Below are positions 40,278-49,679 of a stretch of 56,125 bases of DNA, one piece after another. Each line of letters starts with the position of its first letter. The stretch's first letter is position 1. The position numbers were made by a program, and so were the translations under genes. Source of the stretch: Deltaproteobacteria bacterium (GTDB lineage: Bacteria > Desulfobacterota > Desulfuromonadia > Geobacterales > DSM-12255); the NCBI GenBank assembly GCA_021849045.1, contig JAJZTK010000008.1, positions 1 to 56,125 of the forward strand, in the 5' to 3' direction. Below the pieces are notes generated by a model. It did not search any database, was not told the origin of the DNA, and saw nothing but the letters and a program-made list of their open reading frames with translations.

Positions 40278-42359
40278 CTAACCGCCCCCGCGCGTCGCTT
40301 CATTAATGATCCCGGCCACGTCCAGGACCAGGATTGTCCGCTGGTCACCCAGGTCGGCAGCGCCGGAAATCCCCTTGACGCAGTCCAATATTGTGCCGAG
40401 AGATTTTATGACAATATCCTGCTGGCCGAGAAGGTCATGAACAACGATCCCGAGCCTTTTTTCGGCTGACCCCACCACCACGATGTACATGTCGTCCGAT
40501 GGCCGGTCCGTTGCGGGGAGATGGAAAAAATCACCCAACCGCAGCAGTGGCAGCGTCATCTCCCGAAGCTGGATGACCTCTTTCCGCTCCACGGTAAGGA
40601 TATCCTCACGGTTGATCATGATGGTTTCCAGCACCGACGTGATGGGAAGGGCGTAGGTACGGCCGACAGAGGAGATGATCAGTGCCTTGATGATGGCCAG
40701 GGTGATGGGCAGGGTAATGGTGATCCGACTCCCCTTGCCGAACACACTCTCAATGTCCACTATGCCGGAGACGGCGGCAATGTTGTTCTTAACCACGTCC
40801 ATTCCGACACCCCGGCCGGAGATCTCGCTCACGGTATCGCTGGTGGAAAAGCCGGGAAGAAATATCAGCTCGATCGCCTCATGATCGGAGAGGTCATCGG
40901 CACTGCCAATCAACCCCTTCTCGACGGCTTTCCTCCGGACCTTGCCGGTATCAATGCCACGGCCATCGTCCTCTACCTCGATAACGACATGATTCCCCTT
41001 CTGAAACGACGAAAGCCTGATGGTCCCCGCGTCTTCCTTGCCGACGCGCCGCCGCTCCTCGGGCGGCTCGATGCCATGATCAATGGCGTTCCGGATAATG
41101 TGCATCACCGGATCGGCAATATCTTCAATAATAAGCTTGTCCAGTTCCGTGTCGGCCCCGTACAGTTTCAGATCGACTTTTTTCCCCTGCTCACGGGCGA
41201 CCTTACGCACGATCCGTCCCATTTTTTCGTAGAGCTGGCCCACCGGGATCATCCGGATCTCCATGACCCCTTTCTGCAGTTCGGTCAGCTTCCGCTCCAG
41301 CCCCTTGGCTGCCTTGGTCAACTCCTGGATCAGGGGGGTGAGACCGTCACGATGCATCCGCTCGCTGATCACGGAAATCGAGGAATGGCACAGAACCAGT
41401 TCGCCGACAATATTCATCAGATCGTCCAACTTGCCGATGTCGACCCGCACGGTGCGGCTCATGCTCTTGGCCGTGGCCGCGTCGCCACCCCCTCCCGGCG
41501 CTGCCGGTGGCGGGGAGGATGGTACGGAAATCACAGCAGGCGTTGCATCCGAAAGCGATGCCAAAATGGTCGGGGTCAAGGGCTCTACCGCCTGAGAAGA
41601 AAGCGGTGGCGCCACACCACTACCGAGCTGACGGACAGCAACCGTTGTAGCTGCCACCAGTTCGCGCACCTGGTCGAATTCCAGGTCGCTGCCAAAGAGG
41701 AGTTCGAAGTCTATGGACAACTCAATGTTGCTTCCCACGCTGGGAAGGGTGCTGATAACCTCGCCACAGTTCTTCAGCGTCTCGGTCAAACTTCCCAGAT
41801 CCTGGTCGAAGGTGGTCAGGTCAAAGGATGCCATGACGGAATAGATGTTCCGCCCCTTTTTCAGGTTTTCCAGGAGCCGGTGTTCCTCGTATTCGGTCAG
41901 GGCGGTTAAAACGGCTTCCGACAGGCCAAGAGAAGCCAGCGGGGATGGGCCGTCGACCGCCTTCGGGGTGGAGACGCAGGCCGTAATGCGGGTCACGATC
42001 TCCGAAAGTCCCGTCGCATCCATGGACCCGCCACTGGCACTGCGGACCATGGAGCCCAGGAGCTCTGACGAATCCGACAATACGCTGATGACTGCGTCGG
42101 TAAGGGGAACTTTGCCGAGGCGGAGAGAATCAAGAAGATTTTCCATGGTATGGGCCAACTCCTGAATCTGACTGAAGCCGAACATGCCGGCCAGTCCCTT
42201 CAGGGAGTGGGCACCACGGAAGATGGAATTGAGCAGGTCCGGATTGCAATCGCCGGTGTCCGCACAATCAGCCAGTTCAACCAGGTCGCCGCCGAGTTGG
42301 TCGATGATCTCTTCCGCTTCCGCCAGAAAATCTGAGACAGCCTTGCCTAATGTGCTCAT
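40278..42359 (-). CDS. cheA: Chemotaxis histidine kinase
   Basis: 693 residues. P1 Hpt with His51 (IFRGAHSLKGLAGMFG). A middle region follows (RLLENLKKGRNIYSVMASFDLTTFDQDLGSL), then a Pro/Ser linker. The P3 dimer region is MSRTVRVDIGKLDDLMNIVGELVLCHS. P4 kinase: N box HIIRNAIDHGIEPPEERR, G1 VEVEDDGRGID, G2 GRGVGMDVVKNNI. P5 CheW-like end. All catalytic motifs are present. It phosphorylates the receivers encoded on both sides. Confidence 0.96.
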   Translation of the reverse strand: MSTLGKAVSDFLAEAEEIIDQLGGDLVELADCADTGDCNPDLLNSIFRGAHSLKGLAGMFGFSQIQELAHTMENLLDSLRLGKVPLTDAVISVLSDSSELLGSMVRSASGGSMDATGLSEIVTRITACVSTPKAVDGPSPLASLGLSEAVLTALTEYEEHRLLENLKKGRNIYSVMASFDLTTFDQDLGSLTETLKNCGEVISTLPSVGSNIELSIDFELLFGSDLEFDQVRELVAATTVAVRQLGSGVAPPLSSQAVEPLTPTILASLSDATPAVISVPSSPPPAAPGGGGDAATAKSMSRTVRVDIGKLDDLMNIVGELVLCHSSISVISERMHRDGLTPLIQELTKAAKGLERKLTELQKGVMEIRMIPVGQLYEKMGRIVRKVAREQGKKVDLKLYGADTELDKLIIEDIADPVMHIIRNAIDHGIEPPEERRRVGKEDAGTIRLSSFQKGNHVVIEVEDDGRGIDTGKVRRKAVEKGLIGSADDLSDHEAIELIFLPGFSTSDTVSEISGRGVGMDVVKNNIAAVSGIVDIESVFGKGSRITITLPITLAIIKALIISSVGRTYALPITSVLETIMINREDILTVERKEVIQLREMTLPLLRLGDFFHLPATDRPSDDMYIVVVGSAEKRLGIVVHDLLGQQDIVIKSLGTILDCVKGISGAADLGDQRTILVLDVAGIINEATRGGG

Positions 42360-42421
42360 ATGGTCAGGAACCGCTCCCTACGGAGATTGTTCTAAGGTTC
42401 AGCTTGGTGCCGGGAAACCGG

Positions 42422-42787
42422 CTAACCCAGATATTGCCGGATCAGTTTCTGCAAAAGGACCGGATCGAACGGCTTGACAAGGTACTCGTTTGCCCCGAGG
42501 GCCAGCCCCTTTTCCCTGTCTCCCCCGCCCCCTTCGGTGCTCACGATGAACAGGGGGATTTCCCGGTAGTGTGGACTGTTCCTGACATAGCTGATCAGTT
42601 CCAATCCGTTGATATCGGGCATATTGATGTCGGTAATGATCAGATCGGCCTTGATCCTGGGAAGGAGGCGCAGTGCTTCGAATCCGTTAGCAGCCTCAAC
42701 GATATCATAGTTGCCGCAAGACTCAATGGTCGTGGCCATCAATGACCGCATCGTCGGCGAATCTTCAGCAATGAGAATACGCTTCAT
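42422..42787 (-). CDS. CheY-like response regulator
   Basis: 121 residues, single receiver. IAEDSPTMRSLMATT, Asp53 (LIITDINMPDINGLELI), Ser/Thr in FIVSTEGGGG and Lys in YLVKPFDP. Sequence style matches the receiver at 33262. Its ATG overlaps the stop of the PATAN-receiver gene by 4 bp, and cheA follows after 62 bp. Confidence 0.92.
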   Translation of the reverse strand: MKRILIAEDSPTMRSLMATTIESCGNYDIVEAANGFEALRLLPRIKADLIITDINMPDINGLELISYVRNSPHYREIPLFIVSTEGGGGDREKGLALGANEYLVKPFDPVLLQKLIRQYLG

Positions 42788-44463
42788 CTTCCCTCCGGAC
42801 GTTTTTCTTTCAACCGCCCCTCCACGAGCGCCTTTTCCATGGCCATTCCCGCCTGGGACAGAAAGATCTCCAGTGAATCGGTGTCCCCGATCGGGCGCTG
42901 CTCGGGAAAATTGTCACCATAGAGGATGGCAATGACCTCACCACCGCTCAGGATCGGTCCCAGGAACAGCTCTACCGGCGGTCCACCGAGTTCGGCAAAG
43001 AGTTGACGGTCCCGGTACGAATCGCCCGGCGACATCTTGACCCACCCGGGACCGGCGAAGATGGTGCTGAAGATCGACGCCTCCTCCCGGGGAATGCGCA
43101 GGTTACGGATCTTTCGATCGGCTATCGTGGCGTCATCATCGATCCCGAATTGACCGAGCCCCACGATTTCCCCACCCTCGGGCTGGAAGATGACCGCCCG
43201 GTTCATGAACTCCGAAGCGAACCGCAGGACCAGCAGGATGATGCCGCCACCAAGGGCGGGATCGTTGAGCTCTTCCAGCATCACTCTGAGCAGGGTAATG
43301 CCGGTGCTCCGCACCGGCATTACCGAGACCGGCGAAAAGATCTCCCCCATCTCCATCCGGAGCTCATCCCCGAGGTTCACCTGCCCGGTTCCCGTCGATC
43401 CCGGTTTCGCCCTGGCAAGGAGCTCCCGAAAGCGGCCGCCGAACTCTTCCCGCGCCGAGGGGTCGTCGAGGTCTGAACGGCGCGGTTTCAGAATGAAGGC
43501 AATCCCCATCCCCAGCACCTGGCGCTCCGCATCGCTGTTATGGTAGTCGGACATGACCATAACGCGGAGATCGGGGAAATGGTGGTGAATCAACTCCAGC
43601 AGTTCCAGTCCCCCCAGTATGCCCGAACCGTCCATGCAGGGCATGATCAGGTCGACCATGACCAGTGGCCGTGCCCCCTGCCGGTAGAGGGTATCGACGG
43701 CGATCAGGGTGTCTTCACTCCCGGCATAGGCACTCACCTCAAAGGAGAGTTCCCGGAACATGGTGGTCAGAAACTCTCGTGTCCCCTCATCGTCGTCCAC
43801 CAGGACAATTGTCCCGCTGGCGGCAGCGGGCCGGATCGTCGGTTCCGCAACGGGGACCTCCGTCGCCTCCGGCATCGGATCAAAGGCGATATCGACCGCA
43901 TTCCGGGGCTGTCCGCCCCCCCCCTCGCCACCAGTCCGATCACCCGTAATACACTGTTCGGCAAGGATTCTGGCTGCCTCCATTGCCAGAAACTTGGTAT
44001 CCAACCCCTGTTCCAGCATGAACTGGACCGGGTCCATCCGGATGCCATCGACTGCCTCCACCGACTCCTGAAGATCGAAGGCAAAGTTCCCTTCCTGCCA
44101 GGCAAACAGGGAGTAAACCACCTGTTCGATCTGCTCCCGGACCACCTCCTCAATCCGTTCGGCCGACACCTGGAACTCCCGGATGAGAATCGAACCGATC
44201 GGAGAGCGATACCCCTCCTTCTTCTGAATGGTAAGGGCGTTCTGCAGCATTGTCCCGTCAAGAACACCCCGCTCCACCAGCACATCTCCCAGGAACCGGC
44301 GAAAGTTGCTGGAGGTTGCCCTGATCACCTGACCGAAACGGAAAACGATCGTCCCTTCACGCCCTTTGCTCTGAAGGGTAAGAATGCCCGACTTGCGGCT
44401 CAGGCTGACGATCTGCAGGATCTCGCCCAGGTCCAGGTCTTCCAGGCTTCCGACCAGGCTCAC
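42784..44463 (-). CDS. PATAN (DUF4388)-receiver protein with C-terminal GAF-like region
   Basis: 559 residues. The N-terminal DUF4388/PATAN domain (about 1-165) begins SLVGSLEDLDLGEILQIVSLSRKSGILTLQ. A receiver (about 216-330) has LVDDDEGTREF and Asp271 (VMVDLIMPCMDG). The C-terminal region (about 370-550) has a GAF-like feel (IILLVLRFASEFMNRAVIFQPEGGEIVGLGQFG, FLGPILSGGEVIAILYGDN). The C-terminal call is by resemblance only. First chemosensory gene downstream of der, with 91 bp between. Confidence 0.82.
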   Translation of the reverse strand: MSLVGSLEDLDLGEILQIVSLSRKSGILTLQSKGREGTIVFRFGQVIRATSSNFRRFLGDVLVERGVLDGTMLQNALTIQKKEGYRSPIGSILIREFQVSAERIEEVVREQIEQVVYSLFAWQEGNFAFDLQESVEAVDGIRMDPVQFMLEQGLDTKFLAMEAARILAEQCITGDRTGGEGGGGQPRNAVDIAFDPMPEATEVPVAEPTIRPAAASGTIVLVDDDEGTREFLTTMFRELSFEVSAYAGSEDTLIAVDTLYRQGARPLVMVDLIMPCMDGSGILGGLELLELIHHHFPDLRVMVMSDYHNSDAERQVLGMGIAFILKPRRSDLDDPSAREEFGGRFRELLARAKPGSTGTGQVNLGDELRMEMGEIFSPVSVMPVRSTGITLLRVMLEELNDPALGGGIILLVLRFASEFMNRAVIFQPEGGEIVGLGQFGIDDDATIADRKIRNLRIPREEASIFSTIFAGPGWVKMSPGDSYRDRQLFAELGGPPVELFLGPILSGGEVIAILYGDNFPEQRPIGDTDSLEIFLSQAGMAMEKALVEGRLKEKRPEGR

Positions 44464-44554
44464 GGCCGTTGCCTCTGCCGGGAAATGGCATTATTCAAGT
44501 TCGTCCCGTTCATTCTCGTCCGCACGGGCTCGTTTCCGGCGGTCGGAACGAACC

Positions 44555-45880
44555 TCATCGTTTCTTTTCCTGGTCCCGTCCCCGGAAAATGATCCTGAGC
44601 GGGGTTCCTGAGAAACCGAACCGCTCCCGCAGCTTGTTCAGCAGATAGCGTTCGTAGGAAAAGTGTATCCCGTCGGGCTGGTTGGTAAAGAACACAAAGG
44701 CCGGCGGCCGGGTAGCTGTCTGGGTGACATAGTAGAACTTGACGCGTCGCGCCTGGTGGAGCGGCGGGTGATGTTCTTCCACCGCCTCCTTGAGGAGTCG
44801 GTTCAAGTCGCCGGTGGAAACCCGTTTGGTATACTCCGCCATCACCTGTGCCACCGCTTCCATTACCGTGTTGATCCGCTGGCCGGTCTTGGCCGATAGA
44901 AAGAGTATCGGAGCGAATGGCAGATATTTAAATTCCGTTCTGATTTTGTCGATAAAAACGCCAACCGTTTTGTTGTCCTTGGCCAGGGTATCCCACTTGT
45001 TCACCACGAAAATACAGCCCCGACCGGCCTCATAGGCGTAGCCGGCGATCTTGGTATCCTGCTCGGTAATACCCTCCTCGGCATTGAGCACGATCAGGGC
45101 CACATCGGCCCGATCGAGGCTTCGCAGGGCATCCACGACACTGTAAGTCTCGATTTTCTGGCTGACCCGCCCTTTTCGCCGGATGCCGGCAGTATCGATC
45201 AGCATATGGCGTTTGCCGTGCCAGGTAAACACGGTGTCGATGGAGTCCCGCGTCGTCCCCGCTACAGGGTTGGCCACACTCCGCTCGAAGCCGACGAGCC
45301 GGTTCACCAGGGACGACTTACCCACATTGGGTCGCCCCACCACGGCGATCTTCGTCACGGTGTCGTCCTCGGCAACGGCAGGACCGCTGGGGAAGGCCGC
45401 CACCACGTCCTCCATCAGGTCACCCACCCCCCGGTTGTGCTCTGCCGCAATGGTATACAGCTGTGCCACCCCCAGTGCGTAGAATTCGGCGGCCAGGTTT
45501 TCCTGCTTGTCGCCATCCACCTTGTTCACCACGAAGAAGACCGGCTTATCCAGGCGGCGGAGCATGGTTGCCACCTCCCGGTCGGCAACGGTCAACCCTT
45601 CGCGGCCATCCATGACGAAGAGGACCACGTCGGCCTCTTCCATGGCCAGTTGGGACTGCTCCCGCATCTGTTGCAGCAGGCGGTCGTTGCTGACCGGCTC
45701 GAACCCGCCGGTGTCTACCAGGGTGAACGGAACTTCATACCGCTTGACGGTGCCATAGTTGCGGTCCCGCGTCACCCCCGGCTGGTCGTCCACGATTGCC
45801 TTGCGGTGCCCGAGCAGACGATTGAAAAGAGTCGATTTCCCCACATTGGGCCTGCCGACGATTGCCACTACTGGTTTCAT
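44555..45880 (-). CDS. der: Ribosome-assembly GTPase Der (EngA)
   Basis: 441 residues. Two tandem G domains, each with [31 protein letters not shown] with DTGGFE and NKVD, then [20 protein letters not shown] with DTAGIRRKG and NKWD. The C-terminal KH-like domain ([22 protein letters not shown]) is present. Acts in 50S assembly. I chose ATG 45880 (GAAAGAGAG upstream); the longer frame to 45949 runs into the palindromic element. Confidence 0.96.
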   Translation of the reverse strand: MKPVVAIVGRPNVGKSTLFNRLLGHRKAIVDDQPGVTRDRNYGTVKRYEVPFTLVDTGGFEPVSNDRLLQQMREQSQLAMEEADVVLFVMDGREGLTVADREVATMLRRLDKPVFFVVNKVDGDKQENLAAEFYALGVAQLYTIAAEHNRGVGDLMEDVVAAFPSGPAVAEDDTVTKIAVVGRPNVGKSSLVNRLVGFERSVANPVAGTTRDSIDTVFTWHGKRHMLIDTAGIRRKGRVSQKIETYSVVDALRSLDRADVALIVLNAEEGITEQDTKIAGYAYEAGRGCIFVVNKWDTLAKDNKTVGVFIDKIRTEFKYLPFAPILFLSAKTGQRINTVMEAVAQVMAEYTKRVSTGDLNRLLKEAVEEHHPPLHQARRVKFYYVTQTATRPPAFVFFTNQPDGIHFSYERYLLNKLRERFGFSGTPLRIIFRGRDQEKKR

Positions 45881-45907
45881 GCCATACTCTCTTTCATATG
45901 AATCCGT

Positions 45908-46083
45908 GAGGGCCGAGTGTCTCGCGTAGAGAATGTGACCGAGCCCCAACCGCTGTAAGCGAAATGAAGCAAAGCCGGCCCATCCTGTCTGAGCCCGCCC
46001 GGGCGAGTTGATGGGCTGGCGCGAAATGAGCTGTACAGCGGTGGTGCGAGGGCACTCTGAACGGAGCGAGACGCTCGGCCCTC
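45908..46083. repeat. 176-bp imperfect palindromic element between der and era
   Basis: The outer arms 45908-45925 and 46066-46083 are inverse complements in 17 of 18 bases. Inner stretches also pair: ACCGCTGTA with TACAGCGGT, the CGAAATGA-type stretch, and GCCCATC with GATGGGC around a GCCCGCCCGGGC centre. Long foldbacks of this kind are MITE- or REP-like. No transposase is seen. It fills nearly all of the 214-bp der-era gap. Confidence 0.65.
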
Positions 46084-46094
46084 ATGAACTAAGT

Positions 46095-46991
46095 TCACTC
46101 GTATCCGAATTCCTTCAGTTTGCCCGGGCTCTCGCTCCATCCGTGGCTGACCCTAACGAACAGCTCCAGGAACACCCGGCTGTTCAGAAACTTCTCGATC
46201 TCCCGGCGGGCGTTGCTGCCGATCTTTTTCAGCATCGCCCCCCGCTGGCCGATGATCACCCCTTTCTGGGAGTCACGCTCCACATGAATGGTGGCGCTAA
46301 TGGCCACCAACTCCTGACCCGGCCGCTCCGTAAATGCATCGATCGTTACCGCAACCGCGTAGGGGATCTCGTCCCGGGTCAGGCGGAAAACCTGCTCCCG
46401 GACCATCTCGGCGACAATGAACCGCTCCGGCACGTCGGTCAGCTGGTCATCCGGGAAGTAGGAAGGACCTTTCGGCAGATAACCGGCCACCACTTGGGCC
46501 AGCAGTTCCACGCCGTCACCACTCAGGGCGGAGATGGGAACGATCTCCCGGAACGGGTGAGCGGCTCCATAGGCCGCTATCCTGGCGAGCAGCGTCTCCT
46601 TCGCCACCCGGTCGATCTTGTTGATCACCAGCAGCACCGGCGCCGTGGCCTTGGCCAGGACCTCCAGCAGGGCCTTTTCCTCCCGGCTCGGTTCCGCGTC
46701 GGCTTCCACCAGAAACAGGACCGCATCCACGTCCCGCACCGCGGACAGGGCAGACTCCACCATCATCCGATTGATGCGGGAGCGGGCAACGTGAATCCCC
46801 GGCGTGTCGACAAAGACGGTCTGGGAACTGTCCGTGGTCAGGATTCCCTGAATCCGGTTGCGGGTCGTCTGGGGCTTGTCCGACGTGATGACGACCTTCT
46901 CCCCCAGAAGTTGATTGAGGAGGGTCGATTTGCCCACGTTCGGCCGGCCCACCAGGGCGGCAAAGCCCGAACGGAAAGTTGGTTCTGTCAA
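46095..46991 (-). CDS. era: Ribosome-assembly GTPase Era
   Basis: 298 residues. G domain: [34 protein letters not shown] (switch), [28 protein letters not shown]. The C-terminal KH domain carries [25 protein letters not shown], which binds the 3' end of 16S rRNA. Start is TTG at 46991 with AAGGAGA 7 bp upstream. Together with rnc and der it forms a ribosome-maturation neighbourhood. Confidence 0.96.
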   Translation of the reverse strand: MTEPTFRSGFAALVGRPNVGKSTLLNQLLGEKVVITSDKPQTTRNRIQGILTTDSSQTVFVDTPGIHVARSRINRMMVESALSAVRDVDAVLFLVEADAEPSREEKALLEVLAKATAPVLLVINKIDRVAKETLLARIAAYGAAHPFREIVPISALSGDGVELLAQVVAGYLPKGPSYFPDDQLTDVPERFIVAEMVREQVFRLTRDEIPYAVAVTIDAFTERPGQELVAISATIHVERDSQKGVIIGQRGAMLKKIGSNARREIEKFLNSRVFLELFVRVSHGWSESPGKLKEFGYE

Positions 46992-47055
46992 AGTATCTCT
47001 CCTTATTACTGACCGGTGCGCGTCTCCGCGTGCGACCGGTTTTTCAGATTACGCC

Positions 47056-48111
47056 CTATTCGTACACCAGGTCCCGCAGCAGGCTGCCCCGCCGCTGCCC
47101 GCCATCCCAGCGGACCAGGCACTCCCCCGGCTCCAGGGAAGGGTCCTCACGGGTCCGGGTCACCCTGATCCCAAGCTGCTCCCCCCAGCGGGCCACGTTG
47201 CTCCTTCGCTGCCCAATGAGATCCGAGAGGCGCCCCGAAGGAACAGACAGCTCTACGTTGGCCTCTGCCGGCACTCCTGTCGTCAGGGTCGTTACCAGGT
47301 CGAACCAGCGCTCACCCTCCACCAACTGCCGGAAGGCGGGATGCCACGGCCCGGCCAGGATCGTTCCCGACTCGGCCAGCTCGATCGAGGCCTGTACCCC
47401 CACCCGGATCACCGGCACCCCGGCCTGCTCGCTACGATGCAAAAGCAGCTTGCAGACTGCCACTGCCTCTGCCAGCGACCAGGGCGAAAAGGCGCCCGCG
47501 CGGTATGCATCCGCCAACGGGGTATCGGTCAGCACCAACATCGGATAGATCCGGAGGAAGTCCGGAGCCATGGCCAGCACCTCTGTGAGTGACGCCCCGG
47601 CACGCTCCGGTGTGTCGCCGGGGAGGCCGGGCAGCAGTTGCATCCCGACCCGCATCCCGGCTTCCCGGAGGATGCGGCTGGCGGCTACGGTGTCGTGCGC
47701 CGTATGGCCCCGCCCCGCAGCAGTCAGCACGGCATCGTCCATGGACTGGACGCCGAGCTCCACCGTTGCCACCCCGTTTTCCCTCAGAAACGCCACCCCC
47801 TCCGGAGTAATGGCGTCGGGGCGGGTGGAGACGCGGACCGCACGCACCAACCCCTCTCGCAACAGGGGTTGAAGGGGCGCCAGGAACCGCTCCTGCACTG
47901 CTCGCGGCAGGGCGGTGAACGTTCCACCGTAGTACGCCACCTCCGGGGAATCGCAGCAACTGCTTGCCCGGTACGCATCAACGGTCGCCAGGATCGTTGA
48001 TGCATCCGGAAGCCGCGCCCCAGACCCGGTCTGGGCCTGCTGATTGCAGAACACACACCGGTGCGGACAGCCGTGATGGGGAATGAAAAATGGGACGATG
48101 GGCGTTTTCAC
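47056..48111 (-). CDS. Elp3-like radical SAM protein
   Basis: 351 residues. Radical SAM cysteines in HHGCPHRCVFCNQQAQTG. Also YYGGTFTALP, RVSTRPDAI, LGVQSMDDAVL, GMQLLPGLPGDTPERAG and IYPMLVLTDTPL, the Elp3/YhcC-like pattern. No acetyltransferase domain, so it is not a full Elp3; tRNA modification is a guess. GTG start with no visible ribosome site, next to a heptamer foldback (48126-48190). It lies between era and rnc. Confidence 0.85.
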   Translation of the reverse strand: MKTPIVPFFIPHHGCPHRCVFCNQQAQTGSGARLPDASTILATVDAYRASSCCDSPEVAYYGGTFTALPRAVQERFLAPLQPLLREGLVRAVRVSTRPDAITPEGVAFLRENGVATVELGVQSMDDAVLTAAGRGHTAHDTVAASRILREAGMRVGMQLLPGLPGDTPERAGASLTEVLAMAPDFLRIYPMLVLTDTPLADAYRAGAFSPWSLAEAVAVCKLLLHRSEQAGVPVIRVGVQASIELAESGTILAGPWHPAFRQLVEGERWFDLVTTLTTGVPAEANVELSVPSGRLSDLIGQRRSNVARWGEQLGIRVTRTREDPSLEPGECLVRWDGGQRRGSLLRDLVYE

Positions 48112-48125
48112 GGAACAACAACCAG

Positions 48126-48190
48126 GCGAAGCGTGAAGCGTGGAAAAAGTCCTGAACTGATCTTTTCACTCTTCACAATTCACTCTTCGC
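48126..48190. repeat. Heptamer-repeat foldback B (unit GTGAAGM)
   Basis: Left arm: GCGAAGC, GTGAAGC, GTGGAAA (from 48126). Right arm read on the minus strand: GCGAAGA, GTGAATT, GTGAAGA, GTGAAAA (ending about 48163). Both run in 7-bp steps and face each other. The right arm overlaps the last codons of rnc. It lies between rnc and the radical SAM gene. Confidence 0.6.
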
Positions 48191-48893
48191 GCTCGTTAAG
48201 CTTCTCCAGCGCATCCCTCGCCGCGGCCTGCTCCGCCCCCTTCTTGCTGCGACCCTCACCGATGCCGATCGTCTCGCCGCCGATAACGGCCGCCACGGCA
48301 TACGTCCGCTGATGGGGTGGGCCGCTCTCCCCGGTCACCCGGTATGTCGGCGGCGCACCGAAGAGGTTCTGGGCCAGCTCCTGGAGCGTGGTCTTGTAAT
48401 CGTCCCGCAGCCCGGTCAGCGCGGCCTCCTCCAGAAGCGGCGCGAACTGGGCAGTGACCAGTGCCTCCACGGCCGGCATGCCACCATCCAGATAAACGGC
48501 TGCCAGGAGCGCTTCATAGGCATCGGCCAGGAGCGATGGCTTGCTGCGGCCATTGTCCCGCTCCTCACCGCGCCCCAGGCGCAGACAAGCGCCGAGGCCG
48601 ATATGCGCAGCCAGCCGGGCCAGATTTTCCTCATCCACCAGCCGCGCCCTGAGGCGGGTCAACTCACCTTCCCGGCTCTCGGGAAAGCGCCGGAAAAGGA
48701 GTCCGCTCACGGTGAAATCGAGGATTGCGTCGCCGAAAAATTCCAGGCGCTGGTTGTCCGTCTCGTGCCCAGCCGGGTTCTCGTTCACAAAGGAGCGGTG
48801 GGTCATCGCCTCGACCAGCAGGGCGGGACGGGCGAAGCGATGGCCGATGTCCGACTGCAGTTCGACCAGTTGATGGGAAACGGTATCATCCAT
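48180..48893 (-). CDS. rnc: Ribonuclease III
   Basis: 237 residues. Endonuclease signature NQRLEFFGDAILDFTVS with catalytic Glu/Asp, second acidic site DAYEALLAAVYLDGG, and C-terminal dsRNA-binding domain (DYKTTLQELAQNLFGAPPTYRVTGESGPPHQRTYAVA, then KKGAEQAAARDALEKL). Processes rRNA and structured RNAs. Its last residues NEREE* are encoded within the edge of a heptamer repeat. Confidence 0.96.
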   Translation of the reverse strand: MDDTVSHQLVELQSDIGHRFARPALLVEAMTHRSFVNENPAGHETDNQRLEFFGDAILDFTVSGLLFRRFPESREGELTRLRARLVDEENLARLAAHIGLGACLRLGRGEERDNGRSKPSLLADAYEALLAAVYLDGGMPAVEALVTAQFAPLLEEAALTGLRDDYKTTLQELAQNLFGAPPTYRVTGESGPPHQRTYAVAAVIGGETIGIGEGRSKKGAEQAAARDALEKLNEREE

Positions 48894-48960
48894 GACCCGG
48901 CACTATACGCAAACCAGCCCATTTTATCAATAGATATGGCCTGTTGAGGGGATTTTCAGC

Positions 48961-48990
48961 TTGATTAATCCCACCCCCTTCCTCTATACT
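48961..48990 (+). promoter_or_regulatory. Promoter of the tmk operon
   Basis: TTGATT (48961-48966) and TATACT (48985-48990) with an 18-bp spacer, ending 26 bp before the tmk start. It would drive tmk-holB-ricT-metG. Confidence 0.6.
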
Positions 48991-49016
48991 TTCAGTTTTT
49001 CAGGGCAAGGAGCGCC

Positions 49017-49679
49017 ATGACAGGCCTGTTCATAACCTTTGAGGGGATCGAAGGGTGCGGCAAGACAACCCAGATCAGACTCCTGGCCGAGCGCCTTGAG
49101 GCTGCGGGACACGCCGTTCTTTTCACCCGCGAACCCGGGGGGTGCCCCATTGCCGACCAGGTGCGGGCCATTCTCCTGGATGCCGGCAACACGGCCATGG
49201 TTCCGCTCGCCGAACTCCTCCTCTACGCGGCGGCTCGCGCCCAGCATGTGCAGGAGGTCATCTCCCCGGCCCTGGCCGCCGGTCGGACCGTCCTCTGCGA
49301 CCGCTTCACCGACGCCACCCTCGCCTATCAAGGCTACGGCCGCGGCCTGGACCGGACAATCATCGACCGGTTGAACCGGCTCGCCTCTGCCGGGGCAACC
49401 CCGGATCTCACCATACTCCTGGATTGCCCGGTGGAAATCGGCCTCAGCCGGGCGATTGCGAGAAACGACAGCCGCAGCGGCGTAGCGGGCGAGCCCAAAG
49501 AAGAACGTTTCGAACGGGAGGCACGCCAGTTCCACGAGCGGGTGCGCGAGGGGTACCTGACCCTGGCCCGCCAGGAGACGGGGCGTTTCGTCACGGTCGA
49601 CGCCAGCCGCGGCAGAGAGGAAACCGCCGCAGAGCTCTTTTCCCTGGTCACGGCCCGCCTCAGCGGGGGCAGGCCGTGA
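49017..49679 (+). CDS. tmk: Thymidylate kinase
   Basis: 220 residues. Phosphorylates dTMP to dTDP. P-loop FITFEGIEGCGKTTQIRLLAERL, DR(F/Y) motif VLCDRFTDATLAYQGYGRGLD, and lid region with REARQFHERVREGYLTLA. ATG behind CAAGGAGCGCC. First gene of a tightly packed rightward operon; it overlaps holB by 4 bp. Confidence 0.95.
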   Translation: MTGLFITFEGIEGCGKTTQIRLLAERLEAAGHAVLFTREPGGCPIADQVRAILLDAGNTAMVPLAELLLYAAARAQHVQEVISPALAAGRTVLCDRFTDATLAYQGYGRGLDRTIIDRLNRLASAGATPDLTILLDCPVEIGLSRAIARNDSRSGVAGEPKEERFEREARQFHERVREGYLTLARQETGRFVTVDASRGREETAAELFSLVTARLSGGRP

